In this document: one piece after another, positions 47,959 to 56,750 of the stretch
Layout: every line of letters starts with the position of its first letter
Position numbering within the stretch: position 1 is the first letter of the stretch
Source: Streptomyces sp. TSRI0107
GTDB taxonomy: Bacteria; Actinomycetota; Actinomycetes; Streptomycetales; Streptomycetaceae
NCBI RefSeq assembly: GCF_001905845.1
Contig: NZ_LIVZ01000016.1
Location: 1 to 64,000, forward strand
Direction of reading: 5' to 3'
Length of the DNA stretch: 64,000 nt
Notes under the pieces: model-generated
Told to the model about the DNA's origin: nothing
The model's input: only the letters and a program-made list of their open reading frames with translations
Databases searched by the model: none
Made by a program: the position numbers and the translations under genes

Positions 47959-48261
47959 TCAGCCGAAGAGGCCGCCGCGCGCCATACCGAGGAAGAAGCC
48001 GACGCCGGAGGCACCGAGGCCCAGGATCAGTCCGAAGCGTTCGCGGGTCGTTTCCGAGATCCACTGGCCGTACGCGCCGGTGAAGATCCCCGCCAGACCG
48101 GTCCAGGAAGCCAGCAGATGCAGGCTGTCGAACTGCGCCGTGACGAAGGAGACCACTCCGAGTACCAGGGTCACCACCATCAGTGTGTCCTGGACGGGGT
48201 GGGACCTGCCGTCGGTGGCCAAGAGGGAACCGGCGGTGTTGGGTCGCAATGCCTGTGCCAT
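47959..48261 (-). CDS. small membrane protein of unknown function
   Basis: 100 aa from ATG at 48261 with a strong GGAGGTG site. The first 22 residues are hydrophilic, then three hydrophobic segments follow (about 27-44 TLMVVTLVLGVVSFVTAQF, 47-63 LLASWTGLAGIFTGAYG, 76-95 LGLILGLGASGVGFFLG). Between segments 2 and 3 is the charged loop WISETTRERFG. I do not recognise a named family; it occupies the position between femX and rpsF that is conserved in Streptomyces. It is likely an integral membrane protein. No enzymatic residues are visible. Confidence 0.75.
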   Translation of the reverse strand: MAQALRPNTAGSLLATDGRSHPVQDTLMVVTLVLGVVSFVTAQFDSLHLLASWTGLAGIFTGAYGQWISETTRERFGLILGLGASGVGFFLGMARGGLFG

Positions 48262-48548
48262 GAGGCACCTCCTTGCGGAAGGCGGCGCACTGTAGCGCCA
48301 TACACACCCGATGTGTACAGATTGACGGCCTTCGCGGCCGGATTTCAACCGGAAGCTCGTGTGCGGGTACTCTGTACCGTCTGCACCGGTGTCTGCTCAG
48401 GCACGGCTGGGGGATAACGCCAGACCCACCTGGGACGTCGCTCACCGACCTCTGATTGTCAGTGGCGGCCGATACCGTTGCGTACGCATCACAACCCTCC
48501 TGCCACGGAACGACCGTGGCCGCTGAGTCCAAAGGAGGTGGGTTCCAC

Positions 48549-48839
48549 ATGCGTCACTACGAGGTGATGGTCATCCTCGACCCCGATCTCGAGGAGCGCG
48601 CTGTCTCCCCGCTGATCGAGAACTTCCTTTCTGTCGTCCGTGACGGCGGCGGAAAGGTCGAGAAGGTCGACACCTGGGGCCGTCGTCGTCTCGCGTACGA
48701 GATCAAGAAGAAGCCCGAGGGCATCTACTCGGTCATCGACCTGCAGGCCGAGCCTGCGGTCGTCAAGGAGCTCGACCGCCAGATGAACCTGAACGAGTCG
48801 GTCCTCCGGACCAAGGTCCTCCGCCCCGAGACCCACTGA
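48549..48839 (+). CDS. rpsF: 30S ribosomal protein S6
   Basis: 96 aa from ATG at 48549, with AAAGGAGGTGG upstream; the open frame reaches 48456 but without a site. Family signatures are [37 protein letters not shown] and [14 protein letters not shown]. It binds S18 and 16S rRNA in the platform of the small subunit. First gene of the rpsF-ssb-rpsR-rplI operon. The C-terminus is short, without the acidic extension of the E. coli protein. Confidence 0.98.
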   Translation: MRHYEVMVILDPDLEERAVSPLIENFLSVVRDGGGKVEKVDTWGRRRLAYEIKKKPEGIYSVIDLQAEPAVVKELDRQMNLNESVLRTKVLRPETH

Positions 48840-48912
48840 GCTCTCCCGCTCAGCTGATCTCGGGAAACGAGTAGCACCACCAGCAGCCCGCAAACCCGCC
48901 GAGAGGTTCCCC

Positions 48913-49491
48913 ATGGCAGGCGAGACCGTCATCACGGTCATCGGCAATCTTGTCGACGACCCCGAGCTGCGCTTCACCCCCTCCGGTGCGGCGGTCGCGA
49001 AGTTCCGTGTCGCGTCCACTCCCCGCACCTTCGACCGTCAGACCAACGAGTGGAAGGACGGCGAGAGCCTCTTCCTGACCTGCTCGGTCTGGCGTCAGGC
49101 GGCGGAGAACGTCGCCGAGTCGCTTCAGCGAGGCATGCGCGTCATCGTGCAGGGCCGTCTGAAGCAGCGGTCCTACGAGGACCGTGAGGGTGTCAAGCGC
49201 ACGGTCTTCGAGCTGGACGTCGAGGAAGTCGGCCCGAGCCTCCGCAACGCCACGGCCAAGGTCACCAAGACCAGCGGCCGAGGCGGCCAGGGTGGCCAGG
49301 GTGGTTACGGCGGCGGCGGCCAGCAGGGCGGCGGCTGGGGCGGTGGCCCCGGCGGCGGCCAGCAGGGTGGCGGCGCTCCCGCCGACGACCCGTGGGCGAC
49401 CGGCGCTCCCGCCGGTGGCAACCAGGGTGGCGGCGGCTGGGGCGGCGGCTCCGGTGGCGGTGGCGGCTACTCGGACGAGCCTCCCTTCTAA
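48913..49491 (+). CDS. ssb: single-stranded DNA-binding protein
   Basis: 192 aa from ATG at 48913. The OB fold (about 1-110) includes [26 protein letters not shown] and [23 protein letters not shown] Gly-rich linker (about 118-185) has [20 protein letters not shown]-type repeats. The protein ends in YSDEPPF, the acidic protein-interaction tip used by SSB to recruit repair and replication partners. It is the essential paralogue located with ribosomal genes; a second ssb elsewhere in Streptomyces serves sporulation. Gly/Gln codon repeats in the linker are prone to slippage. Confidence 0.98.
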   Translation: MAGETVITVIGNLVDDPELRFTPSGAAVAKFRVASTPRTFDRQTNEWKDGESLFLTCSVWRQAAENVAESLQRGMRVIVQGRLKQRSYEDREGVKRTVFELDVEEVGPSLRNATAKVTKTSGRGGQGGQGGYGGGGQQGGGWGGGPGGGQQGGGAPADDPWATGAPAGGNQGGGGWGGGSGGGGGYSDEPPF

Positions 49492-49536
49492 GGGCGGGCT
49501 CGCACCCCAACTTCTTGATCACACAGGAGAAACACC

Positions 49537-49773
49537 ATGGCGAAGCCGCCTGTGCGCAAGCCGAAGAAGAAGGTCTGCGCGTTCTGCAAGGACAAGGTCA
49601 CGTACGTGGACTACAAGGACACGAACATGCTGCGGAAGTTCATTTCCGACCGCGGCAAGATCCGTGCCCGCCGCGTGACCGGCAACTGCACGCAGCACCA
49701 GCGTGACGTCGCCACGGCCGTCAAGAACAGCCGTGAGATGGCGCTGCTGCCCTACACGTCCACCGCGCGCTAA
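49537..49773 (+). CDS. rpsR: 30S ribosomal protein S18, zinc-binding (C+) form
   Basis: 78 aa from ATG at 49537 with AGGAG 7 bases upstream. It carries C14-x2-C17 (VCAFCKD) and C51-x2-H54 (NCTQHQ), the zinc-ribbon pattern of the C+ type. Streptomyces also has a zinc-free S18 elsewhere that is made when zinc is scarce (family knowledge). It partners S6 in the platform of the small subunit. Third gene of the operon, 45 bases after ssb. Confidence 0.97.
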   Translation: MAKPPVRKPKKKVCAFCKDKVTYVDYKDTNMLRKFISDRGKIRARRVTGNCTQHQRDVATAVKNSREMALLPYTSTAR

Positions 49774-49791
49774 GGGAAGGGTGACCGACTA

Positions 49792-50238
49792 ATGAAGATC
49801 ATCCTCACCCACGAGGTCTCCGGCCTCGGTGCCGCCGGCGACGTCGTCGACGTCAAGGACGGCTACGCTCGCAACTACCTGATCCCGCGGAAGTTCGCGA
49901 TCCGCTGGACCAAGGGTGGCGAGAAGGACGTCGAGCAGATCCGTCGTGCTCGCAAGATCCACGAGATCCAGACCATCGAGCAGGCCAACGCTGTGAAGGC
50001 CCAGCTCGAGGGCGTCAAGGTCCGCCTGGCCGTTCGGTCCGGCGATGCCGGCCGTCTCTTCGGTTCCGTCACCCCGGCCGACGTCGCTTCGGCGATCAAG
50101 GCCGCCGGCGGTCCCGAGGTCGACAAGCGCCGCATCGAGCTCGGCGCGCCGATCAAGACCCTGGGCGCCCACGAGACGTCCGTGCGTCTGCACCCCGAGG
50201 TTGCCGCCAAGGTCAACATCGAGGTCGTCGCGGCCTGA
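49792..50238 (+). CDS. rplI: 50S ribosomal protein L9
   Basis: 148 aa from ATG at 49792 with AAGGG upstream. The N-terminal domain ([36 protein letters not shown] in pieces) is the L9 signature, followed by a long helix (about 40-75) and the C-terminal RNA-binding domain ([21 protein letters not shown]). It ends the rpsF operon and is followed by a strong terminator at 50266. Confidence 0.98.
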   Translation: MKIILTHEVSGLGAAGDVVDVKDGYARNYLIPRKFAIRWTKGGEKDVEQIRRARKIHEIQTIEQANAVKAQLEGVKVRLAVRSGDAGRLFGSVTPADVASAIKAAGGPEVDKRRIELGAPIKTLGAHETSVRLHPEVAAKVNIEVVAA

Positions 50239-50265
50239 TCGCCGCGCTCGGCTTGAACAGCTGAG

Positions 50266-50299
50266 AGAGGGGCCGCACCCTGCTGGGTGCGGCCCCTCT
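50266..50299 (+). terminator. terminator of the rpsF-rplI operon
   Basis: AGAGGGGCCGCACCC and GGGTGCGGCCCCTCT form a perfect 15-bp stem with a TGCT loop. A parS-like site and a perfect parS follow within 45 bases, between convergent rplI and MATE genes. Confidence 0.9.
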
Positions 50300-50310
50300 T
50301 CGTATGTGCC

Positions 50311-50324
50311 GTTTCACGTGGAAC
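50311..50324. other. parS: parS-like site, one mismatch
   Basis: GTTTCACGTGGAAC, one base off the consensus, 5 bases before a perfect copy. Confidence 0.75.
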
Positions 50325-50328
50325 GACG

Positions 50329-50342
50329 GTTTCACGTGAAAC
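50329..50342. other. parS: parS site between rplI and the MATE gene
   Basis: A perfect GTTTCACGTGAAAC; its centre is 18 bp from that of the variant copy beside it. Just beyond it are three copies of a GTCCGGTC-type repeat (50356-50385). Confidence 0.95.
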
Positions 50343-50398
50343 GGTCGGTGGCCGTGCGTCCGGTCGCGTCCGGTCGCGTCCGGTCGTTTCCGGCAGTG

Positions 50399-51736
50399 TC
50401 AGCGGGCGGCCCCCGTGACGACCCAGCGGCCCGAGCGGGCTCGCCACCACAGGGTCGCCATCCGCGTGATCATCATCAGCGTCATCGCGATCCACAGGGC
50501 GGTGAGTCCGCCGCCGAATGCGGGGATCAGCAGGGCCACCGGAGTGAAGACGGCCAGCGTGAGGACCATCGCCCAGGCCAGATACGGTCCGTCGCCCGCG
50601 CCCATCAGGACACCGTCCAGGACGAAGACCACGCCGCTGATCGGCTGCGAGAGTGCCACCACGAGCAGAGCGGGCAGCGCCGCGTCCTTCACGGCGAAGT
50701 CGCTGGTGAAGAGCGGGAGGAAGAGCGGCCGGGACACGATCACCAGAACACCCAGCAGGATGCCGACGGCGATGCCCCACTGCACCATGCGGCGGCAGAC
50801 GTCCCGGGCACCCTGCCCGTCACCGGCGCCCAGATAGCGGCCGATGATGGCCTGCCCGGCGATGGCGATGGCGTCGAGTGCGAAGGCCAGCAGGCTCCAC
50901 AACGACAGGATGATCTGGTGGGCGGCGATGTCCGCGTCACCGAGTCGGGCCGCGACAGCGGTGGCGATCATCAGGATCGCTCGCAGGGAGAGCGTGCGCA
51001 CCAGCAGCGGGACGCCCGCCTGGGCGGAGGCCTTGATGCCGGCGGCGTCGGGTCGCAGAGAGGCTCCGTGCCGGCGGGCTCCGCGGACGACGACCACGAG
51101 GTAGGCGGCGGCCATGGCGCACTGGGCCAGCACGGTTCCCCAGGCGGAGCCGGCGATGCCGAGGTCGGCGCCGTAGACGAGACCCGCGTTGAGAGCGCCG
51201 TTGGCGACGAAGCCCGCGATGGCGACGTAGAGCGGTGTCTTGGTGTCCTGCAGTCCGCGCAGTACTCCGGTCGCCGCGAGGACGACGAGCATGGCGGGTA
51301 TGCCCAGCGCCGAGATGCGCAGATAGGTGGTCGCGTAGGGGGCGGCTGTGTCCGACGCTCCGAACAGTTCGACCAGGGCGGGTGCCGTGGGCAGGACGAC
51401 GGCGATCACGCCGGCGCCCAGGAGCAGGGCCAGCCAGATGCCGTCCATACCCTGCCGGATGGCGGCCTGGAGTTCGCCGGCGCCGACGCGGCGGGCCACG
51501 GCCGCGGTGGTGGCGTAGGCCAGGAAGACGAAGACGCTCACCGCCGTCATCAGGAGGGCGGAGGCGACGCCCAGACCGGCGAGTTGCGCCGTGCCCAGGT
51601 GGCCGACGATCGCGCTGTCGGCCATGACGAACAGGGGCTCGGCGACCAGTGCGCCGAAGGCCGGTACGGCCAGCGCGACGATCTCCCGATCGTGCCGTCG
51701 TGCGGTAGCTGCGGGGGTCGCGGGAGCCTGTGTCAT
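50399..51736 (-). CDS. MATE-family (DinF-type) exporter
   Basis: 445 aa from ATG at 51736. Twelve membrane helices fall in two MatE halves (about 20-220, 235-435). N-lobe features include FVMADSAIVGHLGTAQLAGLG, and the conserved LRGLQDTKTPLYVA is in the loop between helices 4 and 5. The family exports cationic drugs or metabolites with Na+ or H+. No ribosome site precedes the ATG, but TTGCAT-N18-TAGATT places transcription at the start codon, so it appears leaderless. It is convergent with the ribosomal operon. The substrate is unknown. Confidence 0.9.
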   Translation of the reverse strand: MTQAPATPAATARRHDREIVALAVPAFGALVAEPLFVMADSAIVGHLGTAQLAGLGVASALLMTAVSVFVFLAYATTAAVARRVGAGELQAAIRQGMDGIWLALLLGAGVIAVVLPTAPALVELFGASDTAAPYATTYLRISALGIPAMLVVLAATGVLRGLQDTKTPLYVAIAGFVANGALNAGLVYGADLGIAGSAWGTVLAQCAMAAAYLVVVVRGARRHGASLRPDAAGIKASAQAGVPLLVRTLSLRAILMIATAVAARLGDADIAAHQIILSLWSLLAFALDAIAIAGQAIIGRYLGAGDGQGARDVCRRMVQWGIAVGILLGVLVIVSRPLFLPLFTSDFAVKDAALPALLVVALSQPISGVVFVLDGVLMGAGDGPYLAWAMVLTLAVFTPVALLIPAFGGGLTALWIAMTLMMITRMATLWWRARSGRWVVTGAAR

Positions 51737-51743
51737 GAGCACC

Positions 51744-51773
51744 AATCTAATCGTCCACAGGTAAGAGATGCAA
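51744..51773 (-). promoter_or_regulatory. promoter of the leaderless MATE gene
   Basis: On the minus strand TTGCAT (51768-51773) and TAGATT (51744-51749) are separated by 18 bases, and 7 bases remain before the ATG. This is a standard vegetative promoter driving leaderless transcription. Confidence 0.7.
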
Positions 51774-52196
51774 AGGCAATGCGCCCCTTACTGTGAGTCT
51801 CGTCGCGCGCGGTTCTGTGCACCGTGTGAAGTGATCTTGATCCGACTGAGGAAGTTTTTCTTCTGCACAGCCGGTGGATGGTAAAGCCGCTGGTCAGAGC
51901 CGCTTGCCGGGGCCGCGCGAGTTCTTGTTCACAGGGCTGTCCACCGTGTCGTGCACAGGTTTCGGGCAGTTCTCCACAGCATCGGGCCCGTCGTCCACAT
52001 GGCCTGTGGATAACCAGATTGGCTGACGGTGCCCGGGGCCCTACCGTGGTCCGGCGCCCACTCCACCCGCCGACCGGGAAACCGTCACAAAACAGGCGGG
52101 CCAGAACCGGAGTTGGGCCTCTCGTTTTGTCAGTGCCGTGCCGTAGAAAAGAGAGGCGCGGCGAGGTCCGCTCCGCGGACGGGAGGAGGTGGCTCG
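51774..52196. promoter_or_regulatory. dnaB upstream region with a DnaA-box-like cluster
   Basis: About 420 bp without a gene. DnaA-box-like 9-mers are CTGTCCACC (51937), TTCTCCACA (51970), TCGTCCACA (51991) and TGTGGATAA (52005, inverse orientation), all within 77 bp. It also holds the dnaB promoter, which I cannot place. The cluster could let DnaA modulate dnaB or titrate DnaA. Confidence 0.55.
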
Positions 52197-53672
52197 GTGA
52201 GCATTTCCGAGCCCTTGGACGATCCGTGGGCCGACAGTGGTCCCAGCGATCGCCTGCCCTCCCGTCGCCGTCCCGACGCCGGCCGGGGGCGCGACGAGCA
52301 GCACGACCGCGGCAGTGAGAACGGTGCCTGGGACGGCGGAGGCTCGGCCTTCGAGCGGGTGCCGCCGCAGGACCTGAACGCCGAACAGTCCGTGCTCGGC
52401 GGCATGCTGCTGTCCAAGGACGCCATCGCCGACGTCGTCGAGATCCTCAAGGGCCACGACTTCTACAAGCCCGCCCACGAGACGATCTACCAGGCCATCC
52501 TCGACGTCTACGCCAAGGGTGAGCCGGCCGACCCCATCACCATCGCCGCCGAACTGACCAAGCGCGGCGAGATCAACAAGGTCGGCGGCGCCGCTTATCT
52601 GCACACCCTCGTCCAGACGGTGCCGACGGCGGCGAACGCCGAGTACTACGCGGAGATCGTCCACGAGCGCGCGGTCCTGCGCCGCCTGGTCGAGGCCGGC
52701 ACCCGGATCACCCAGATGGGATACGCCGCGGACGACGACGTCGACGAGATCGTCAACCGCGCCCAGGCCGAGATCTACGCGGTCACCGAGCAGCGCACCA
52801 GCGAGGACTACCTGCCGCTCGGCGACATCATGGAGGGCGCGCTTGACGAGATCGAGGCGATCGGCTCGCGCAGCGGCGAGATGACCGGTGTCCCCACCGG
52901 CTTCACCGACTTCGACTCGCTGACCAACGGCCTGCACCCGGGCCAGATGATCGTCATCGCCGCGCGTCCCGCCATGGGTAAGTCGACGCTGGCGCTGGAC
53001 TTCGCCCGGGCCGCGTCGATCAAGCACAACCTGCCCAGCGTGATCTTCTCCCTCGAGATGGGCCGCAACGAGATCGCGATGCGTCTGCTGTCCGCCGAGG
53101 CCCGGGTCGCGCTGCACCACATGCGGTCCGGCACGATGACCGACGAGGACTGGACCCGCCTGGCCCGCCGGATGCCCGACGTCTCCGCGGCGCCGCTCTA
53201 CATCGACGACTCCCCGAACCTGTCGATGATGGAGATCCGCGCCAAGTGCCGCCGCCTCAAGCAGCGCAACGACCTCCGGCTGGTCGTCATCGACTACCTC
53301 CAACTGATGCAGTCCGGCGGTTCGAAGCGGGCCGAGAGCCGGCAGCAGGAGGTCTCGGACATGTCCCGTAACCTCAAGCTCCTCGCCAAGGAGCTGGAGA
53401 TCCCGGTCATCGCGCTCTCCCAGCTGAACCGTGGCCCCGAGCAGCGCACCGACAAGAAGCCGATGGTCTCGGACCTCCGGGAGTCCGGCTCCATCGAGCA
53501 GGACGCCGACATGGTCATCCTGCTGCACCGCGAGGACGCCTACGAGAAGGAGTCGCCCCGCGCGGGCGAGGCCGACCTGATCGTCGCCAAGCACCGAAAC
53601 GGCCCCACGGCGACGATCACCGTCGCCTTCCAGGGCCACTACTCGCGATTCGTGGACATGGCACAGACCTGA
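52197..53672 (+). CDS. dnaB: replicative DNA helicase DnaB
   Basis: 491 aa from GTG at 52197 with GGAGGAGGTGG upstream; the frame runs back to 52029 without a site. A disordered 50-residue N-terminus precedes the N-terminal DnaB domain (PPQDLNAEQSVLGGMLL, about 57-160). The RecA-like motor has Walker A ARPAMGKST (256-264), Walker B LVVIDYLQLMQ, and the arginine finger region GPEQRTDKKPMVSDLRESG. It unwinds DNA ahead of the replisome. No intein is present, although actinobacterial dnaB genes sometimes carry one. The gene lies in the rpsF-rplI-dnaB neighbourhood typical of actinobacteria. Confidence 0.98.
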   Translation: MSISEPLDDPWADSGPSDRLPSRRRPDAGRGRDEQHDRGSENGAWDGGGSAFERVPPQDLNAEQSVLGGMLLSKDAIADVVEILKGHDFYKPAHETIYQAILDVYAKGEPADPITIAAELTKRGEINKVGGAAYLHTLVQTVPTAANAEYYAEIVHERAVLRRLVEAGTRITQMGYAADDDVDEIVNRAQAEIYAVTEQRTSEDYLPLGDIMEGALDEIEAIGSRSGEMTGVPTGFTDFDSLTNGLHPGQMIVIAARPAMGKSTLALDFARAASIKHNLPSVIFSLEMGRNEIAMRLLSAEARVALHHMRSGTMTDEDWTRLARRMPDVSAAPLYIDDSPNLSMMEIRAKCRRLKQRNDLRLVVIDYLQLMQSGGSKRAESRQQEVSDMSRNLKLLAKELEIPVIALSQLNRGPEQRTDKKPMVSDLRESGSIEQDADMVILLHREDAYEKESPRAGEADLIVAKHRNGPTATITVAFQGHYSRFVDMAQT

Positions 53673-53719
53673 TCCACGCGCGGGTGAAGAATTCTGTACC
53701 CATAGGTCAAGAAGCGTGT

Positions 53720-53735
53720 TAGTGTCCTGAGCATG
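53720..53735 (+). promoter_or_regulatory. leaderless start of the second tetR gene
   Basis: TAGTGT (53720-53725) fits the TANNNT -10 pattern and lies 7 bases before ATG at 53733. There is no ribosome site. Confidence 0.5.
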
Positions 53736-54311
53736 GGAAGGCCCAAGCAGTTCGACCCTGATGCCGCCGTCGAGCAGGCCATGGAGGTGTTCTGGCGCAA
53801 GGGTTATGCCGGAACGACCCCCCAGGACCTCGTCGACGCGCTCGGCATCGGCAAGGGCAGTCTCTACAACGCCTTCGGCAGCAAGCACGCGCTCTTCGAG
53901 CAGGCCCTGCGGCGCTATCGCGACAGCCAGGCCGTCGCTCTGATCCAGATGCTGGAAGAACCGGGGCCGGTCAAGGCGCGCCTGCGCAAGGCGTTGGAAC
54001 TCCTCGCCCGCATGGACCTCGCCGACCCGTACCGCCGGGGCTGCATGGCCGTCAACACGGCTGCGGAGCTGGCCGGAACCGACGAGTCGGCGACCGAACT
54101 CGTCCGCCGCATGTTCGACCGCACGGAAGACGCCCTCCGTGCCCTGGTCGAGGAAGGTCAGCGTGCCGGGGAGATCGCACCGGAGCGGGACCCGGCGGCC
54201 CTGGCCAGCCTGCTCCTGAACACGCTCGTGGGTCTGCGTCTCATGGCGCGCGTCACGGAAGGGCCTGAGAGGATCGCCCGAGTGATCGACGCGGTCATCG
54301 ACTCCCTCTGA
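53733..54311 (+). CDS. TetR-family regulator paired with an SDR gene
   Basis: 192 aa from ATG at 53733, without a Shine-Dalgarno site. The N-terminal helix-turn-helix is VFWRKGYAGTTPQDLVDALGIGKGSLYNAFGSKHALF (in pieces, about 19-55). The 'GKGSLYNAF' form is that of AcrR-type regulators of the YxaF/LmrA group. The C-terminal domain has CMAVNTAAELAG and AGEIAPERDPAALASLLLNTLVGLRLMAR, the TetR_C type with a Cys near the middle that often regulates reductase genes (family knowledge). The SDR gene follows 94 bases later on the same strand and is its likely target. The effector is unknown. Confidence 0.9.
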   Translation: MGRPKQFDPDAAVEQAMEVFWRKGYAGTTPQDLVDALGIGKGSLYNAFGSKHALFEQALRRYRDSQAVALIQMLEEPGPVKARLRKALELLARMDLADPYRRGCMAVNTAAELAGTDESATELVRRMFDRTEDALRALVEEGQRAGEIAPERDPAALASLLLNTLVGLRLMARVTEGPERIARVIDAVIDSL

Positions 54312-54405
54312 CCGACGCGTACCCCGCAAGACACGGACACGGCGCACCTCACCCTGATCGCCTGCCGCACATGTTTTGTACTTCGAGTTAAAGAACTGGA
54401 GTGTC

Positions 54406-55188
54406 ATGAACCTCGACCTCGCGTCCAAGACAGCCGTCGTCACCGGAGCCAGCCGGGGCATCGGGCTTGCCACGGTCCGGACCCTGATGGCCGAAGGCGT
54501 CCGCGTTGTCGGAGCAGCCCGGAACATCACCCCCGAACTGAAGGAAACCGGCGCTCGCGCGGTGTCCGCCGACCTGAGCACCGCCGCCGGTGTCGCCACC
54601 CTCATGGACACCGCTCTCGCCGAACTCGGCGGCATCGACCTGCTGGTGAACAACGTCGGAGGCGGGGACGACGTTCAGCCCGTCGGCTTCCTGGACACCG
54701 ACGACACCCAGTGGGCGCGCATCTTCGATGTCAATCTGCTCAGCGCCGTCCGGGCCAGCCGCGCGGCGCTGCCCAGCCTCGTCGAACGTCGCGGAGCGAT
54801 CGTCAACGTCTCGTCCATCAACTCCCGGCTGCCCGCCGCCGGCCCCGTCGCCTACAGCGCGGCCAAGGCGGCCCTCGCCGCGCTGGGGAAGTCCCTGGCC
54901 GAGGAGTTCGGGCCGCGGGGCGTGCGTGTGAACACCGTCTCGCCCGGAGTGGTCCGCACCGCCATCTGGGAGGACCCCGACGGCTTCGGCGGCAAGGTGG
55001 CGGCGAGCGCCGGTGCGGAGCACGCCGCGTTCCTCCAGCAGATCCCGCAGGCCTTCGCCATCACCACCGGTCGCATCACCGAGCCCGAGGAGGTGGCGGC
55101 CCTGATCGCGTTCCTCCTCTCCGATGTCGCAGGCAACATCACCGGCGCCGACTACGTCATCGACGGAGGCACAGTGAAGACGCTCTGA
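54406..55188 (+). CDS. SDR-family oxidoreductase
   Basis: 260 aa from ATG at 54406 with GGAG upstream. The NAD(P)-binding motif is TGASRGIG (13-20) and the inner-strand motif is NNVGG (82-86) in place of the usual NNAG. The catalytic set is S137, Y150 and K154 (YSAAK). The terminal motif is GADYVIDGGTVKTL, the classical SDR C-end. These enzymes act on alcohols or ketones; the Arg after the Gly motif (SRGIG) suggests NADP preference. It lies after the TetR gene, and an AT-rich region (TTTTGTACTTCGAGTTAA) in between may be the operator/promoter. Confidence 0.92.
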   Translation: MNLDLASKTAVVTGASRGIGLATVRTLMAEGVRVVGAARNITPELKETGARAVSADLSTAAGVATLMDTALAELGGIDLLVNNVGGGDDVQPVGFLDTDDTQWARIFDVNLLSAVRASRAALPSLVERRGAIVNVSSINSRLPAAGPVAYSAAKAALAALGKSLAEEFGPRGVRVNTVSPGVVRTAIWEDPDGFGGKVAASAGAEHAAFLQQIPQAFAITTGRITEPEEVAALIAFLLSDVAGNITGADYVIDGGTVKTL

Positions 55189-55267
55189 GCCGGGAGGCCG
55201 CCGAAGAGCCCGCCCGGAACGCGGAAATCAACTCGACCCCTGGTCCCGCGCGGTATGGACTGGGCGC

Positions 55268-56653
55268 ATGACGACAACTCAGGAAGAGCTCCTGCCCGGC
55301 ACACAGCGGGCGCTGTTGCACCGGATCGCCGTGGCGCAGGCCGAAGGGCGGACTCCGTCGCTGGTGGCGGCCGTGGTCAGGGGCGGGCGGGTCGTGTGGC
55401 ACGGGGCGCGGACCTCGGTGGACGGGCACGCGCCGGACGAGAACGTGCAGTACCGGATCGGTTCGATCACCAAGACCTTCACCGCGGTCCTCGTCCTCCG
55501 GCTGCGTGACGAGGGCGTGCTCGACCTCGGTGACCCGCTGGAGAAGCACCTGCCGGGCACCGGCGCGGGGGAGGCCACCATCGCCGAACTCCTGGCGCAC
55601 ACCAGTGGCCTGGCCGCCGAGAGCCCCGCGCCCTGGTGGGAACGGACCCCCGGATCACTGCGCCCCGAACTCTCGGACGTCCTCGGCGACCAGCCCTTCC
55701 GGCATCCGGTCGGCCGCCGCCACCACTACTCGAATCCCGGCTACACCGTGCTCGGCGCACTCGTGGAGAAACTGCGCGGTGCGACCTGGGAGGACGTGCT
55801 GCGGCGGGAGGTGCTCGAGCCCCTGGGGCTGAACCGGACGAGCGCCCAGCCGTCCGCCCCGCACGCCGGTGGCTGGGCGGTACATCCATGGGCCGACGTG
55901 CTGCTGCCGGAGCCTTTGGAGGATCTGGGCCGGATGGCCGCGGCCGGGCAACTGTGGTCCACGACCGGTGACTTGGCCAAGTTCGCCGCCTTCCTGATGT
56001 ACGGCGACGAGCGGGTGCTGAGTGCGGAGAGCGTACGGGAGATGCGGGCGCCCGCGGCCCCGGCGGAGCCCGCGGACGTCGCCGACGGGGTCACGTACGG
56101 CCTCGGACTGCAGATCCAGCACCGGGACGGCCGACTGCTGGCGGGCCACTCGGGCTCGCTGCCGGGCTTCCTGGCCAACCTCACCATGAGCGTGGACGAC
56201 GACGTGGCGGCGGTGGTGCTGACCAACTGCACCTCCGGGCCGCTGCCAGGCTCCGTGGGAGCCGATCTCGTACGCATCGTCGCCGAGGCGGAGCCGAGGA
56301 TCCCCGAGCCCTGGCGTCCGCTGCCCGAAGTCGACCCGTCCGTGCTGGAGCTGGCGGGCCAGTGGTACTGGGGGACGCAGGTGTTCGCCCTGCGGCTCAC
56401 CGCCGACGGCGGGGTCTCACTGGGCCCGCTGACTGCCGCAGGCCGCCGTTCGCGGTTCCGGGCGAACGGCGACGGCACCTGGACCGGGCTGGAGGGCTAC
56501 TACGCGGGCGAGCTGCTGCGGGCCGTACGGCGGCCGGACGGGTCGGTGAGCCATCTGGACCTCGGCTCGTTCGTCTTCACGCGTCAGCCGTACGACGAGA
56601 CGGCCGATGTGCCGGGCGGCGTGGACCCCGAAGGCTGGCGAGGGATCAAGTAG
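55268..56653 (+). CDS. serine hydrolase of the beta-lactamase/DD-peptidase (class C-like) family
   Basis: 461 aa from ATG at 55268. The catalytic triplets of the penicillin-recognising fold are S66-I-T-K69, Y154-S-N156 and H294-S-G296, all intact. Motif HTSGL at about 111-115 is typical. The C-terminal 130 residues (about 330-461) form the extra beta domain seen in esterase-like members. There is no signal peptide, so it is probably cytoplasmic and more likely an esterase or peptidase than a beta-lactamase (family inference). It has no ribosome site, only TATGGA 8 bases upstream, so it may be leaderless. Its 3' end is a parS-centred palindrome. Confidence 0.88.
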   Translation: MTTTQEELLPGTQRALLHRIAVAQAEGRTPSLVAAVVRGGRVVWHGARTSVDGHAPDENVQYRIGSITKTFTAVLVLRLRDEGVLDLGDPLEKHLPGTGAGEATIAELLAHTSGLAAESPAPWWERTPGSLRPELSDVLGDQPFRHPVGRRHHYSNPGYTVLGALVEKLRGATWEDVLRREVLEPLGLNRTSAQPSAPHAGGWAVHPWADVLLPEPLEDLGRMAAAGQLWSTTGDLAKFAAFLMYGDERVLSAESVREMRAPAAPAEPADVADGVTYGLGLQIQHRDGRLLAGHSGSLPGFLANLTMSVDDDVAAVVLTNCTSGPLPGSVGADLVRIVAEAEPRIPEPWRPLPEVDPSVLELAGQWYWGTQVFALRLTADGGVSLGPLTAAGRRSRFRANGDGTWTGLEGYYAGELLRAVRRPDGSVSHLDLGSFVFTRQPYDETADVPGGVDPEGWRGIK

Positions 56654-56690
56654 GCACCGGAGAGAGGCGCCGACGAAGAAGGGCACCAAG

Positions 56691-56732
56691 GGAGAAGGGG
56701 TTCTGTTTCACGTGAAACAGAACCCCTTCTCC
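56691..56732. terminator. 42-bp perfect palindrome with parS at its centre
   Basis: GGAGAAGGGGTTCT + parS + AGAACCCCTTCTCC. The whole 42 bp is its own complement without mismatch, centred at 56711.5. It lies between convergent hydrolase and GNAT genes and can act as a bidirectional terminator. Confidence 0.9.
56705..56718. other. parS: parS site in the hydrolase/GNAT terminator
   Basis: A perfect GTTTCACGTGAAAC, the centre of the 42-bp palindrome. Confidence 0.95.
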
Positions 56733-56750
56733 GTTCAGTGGTTCAGTCGT

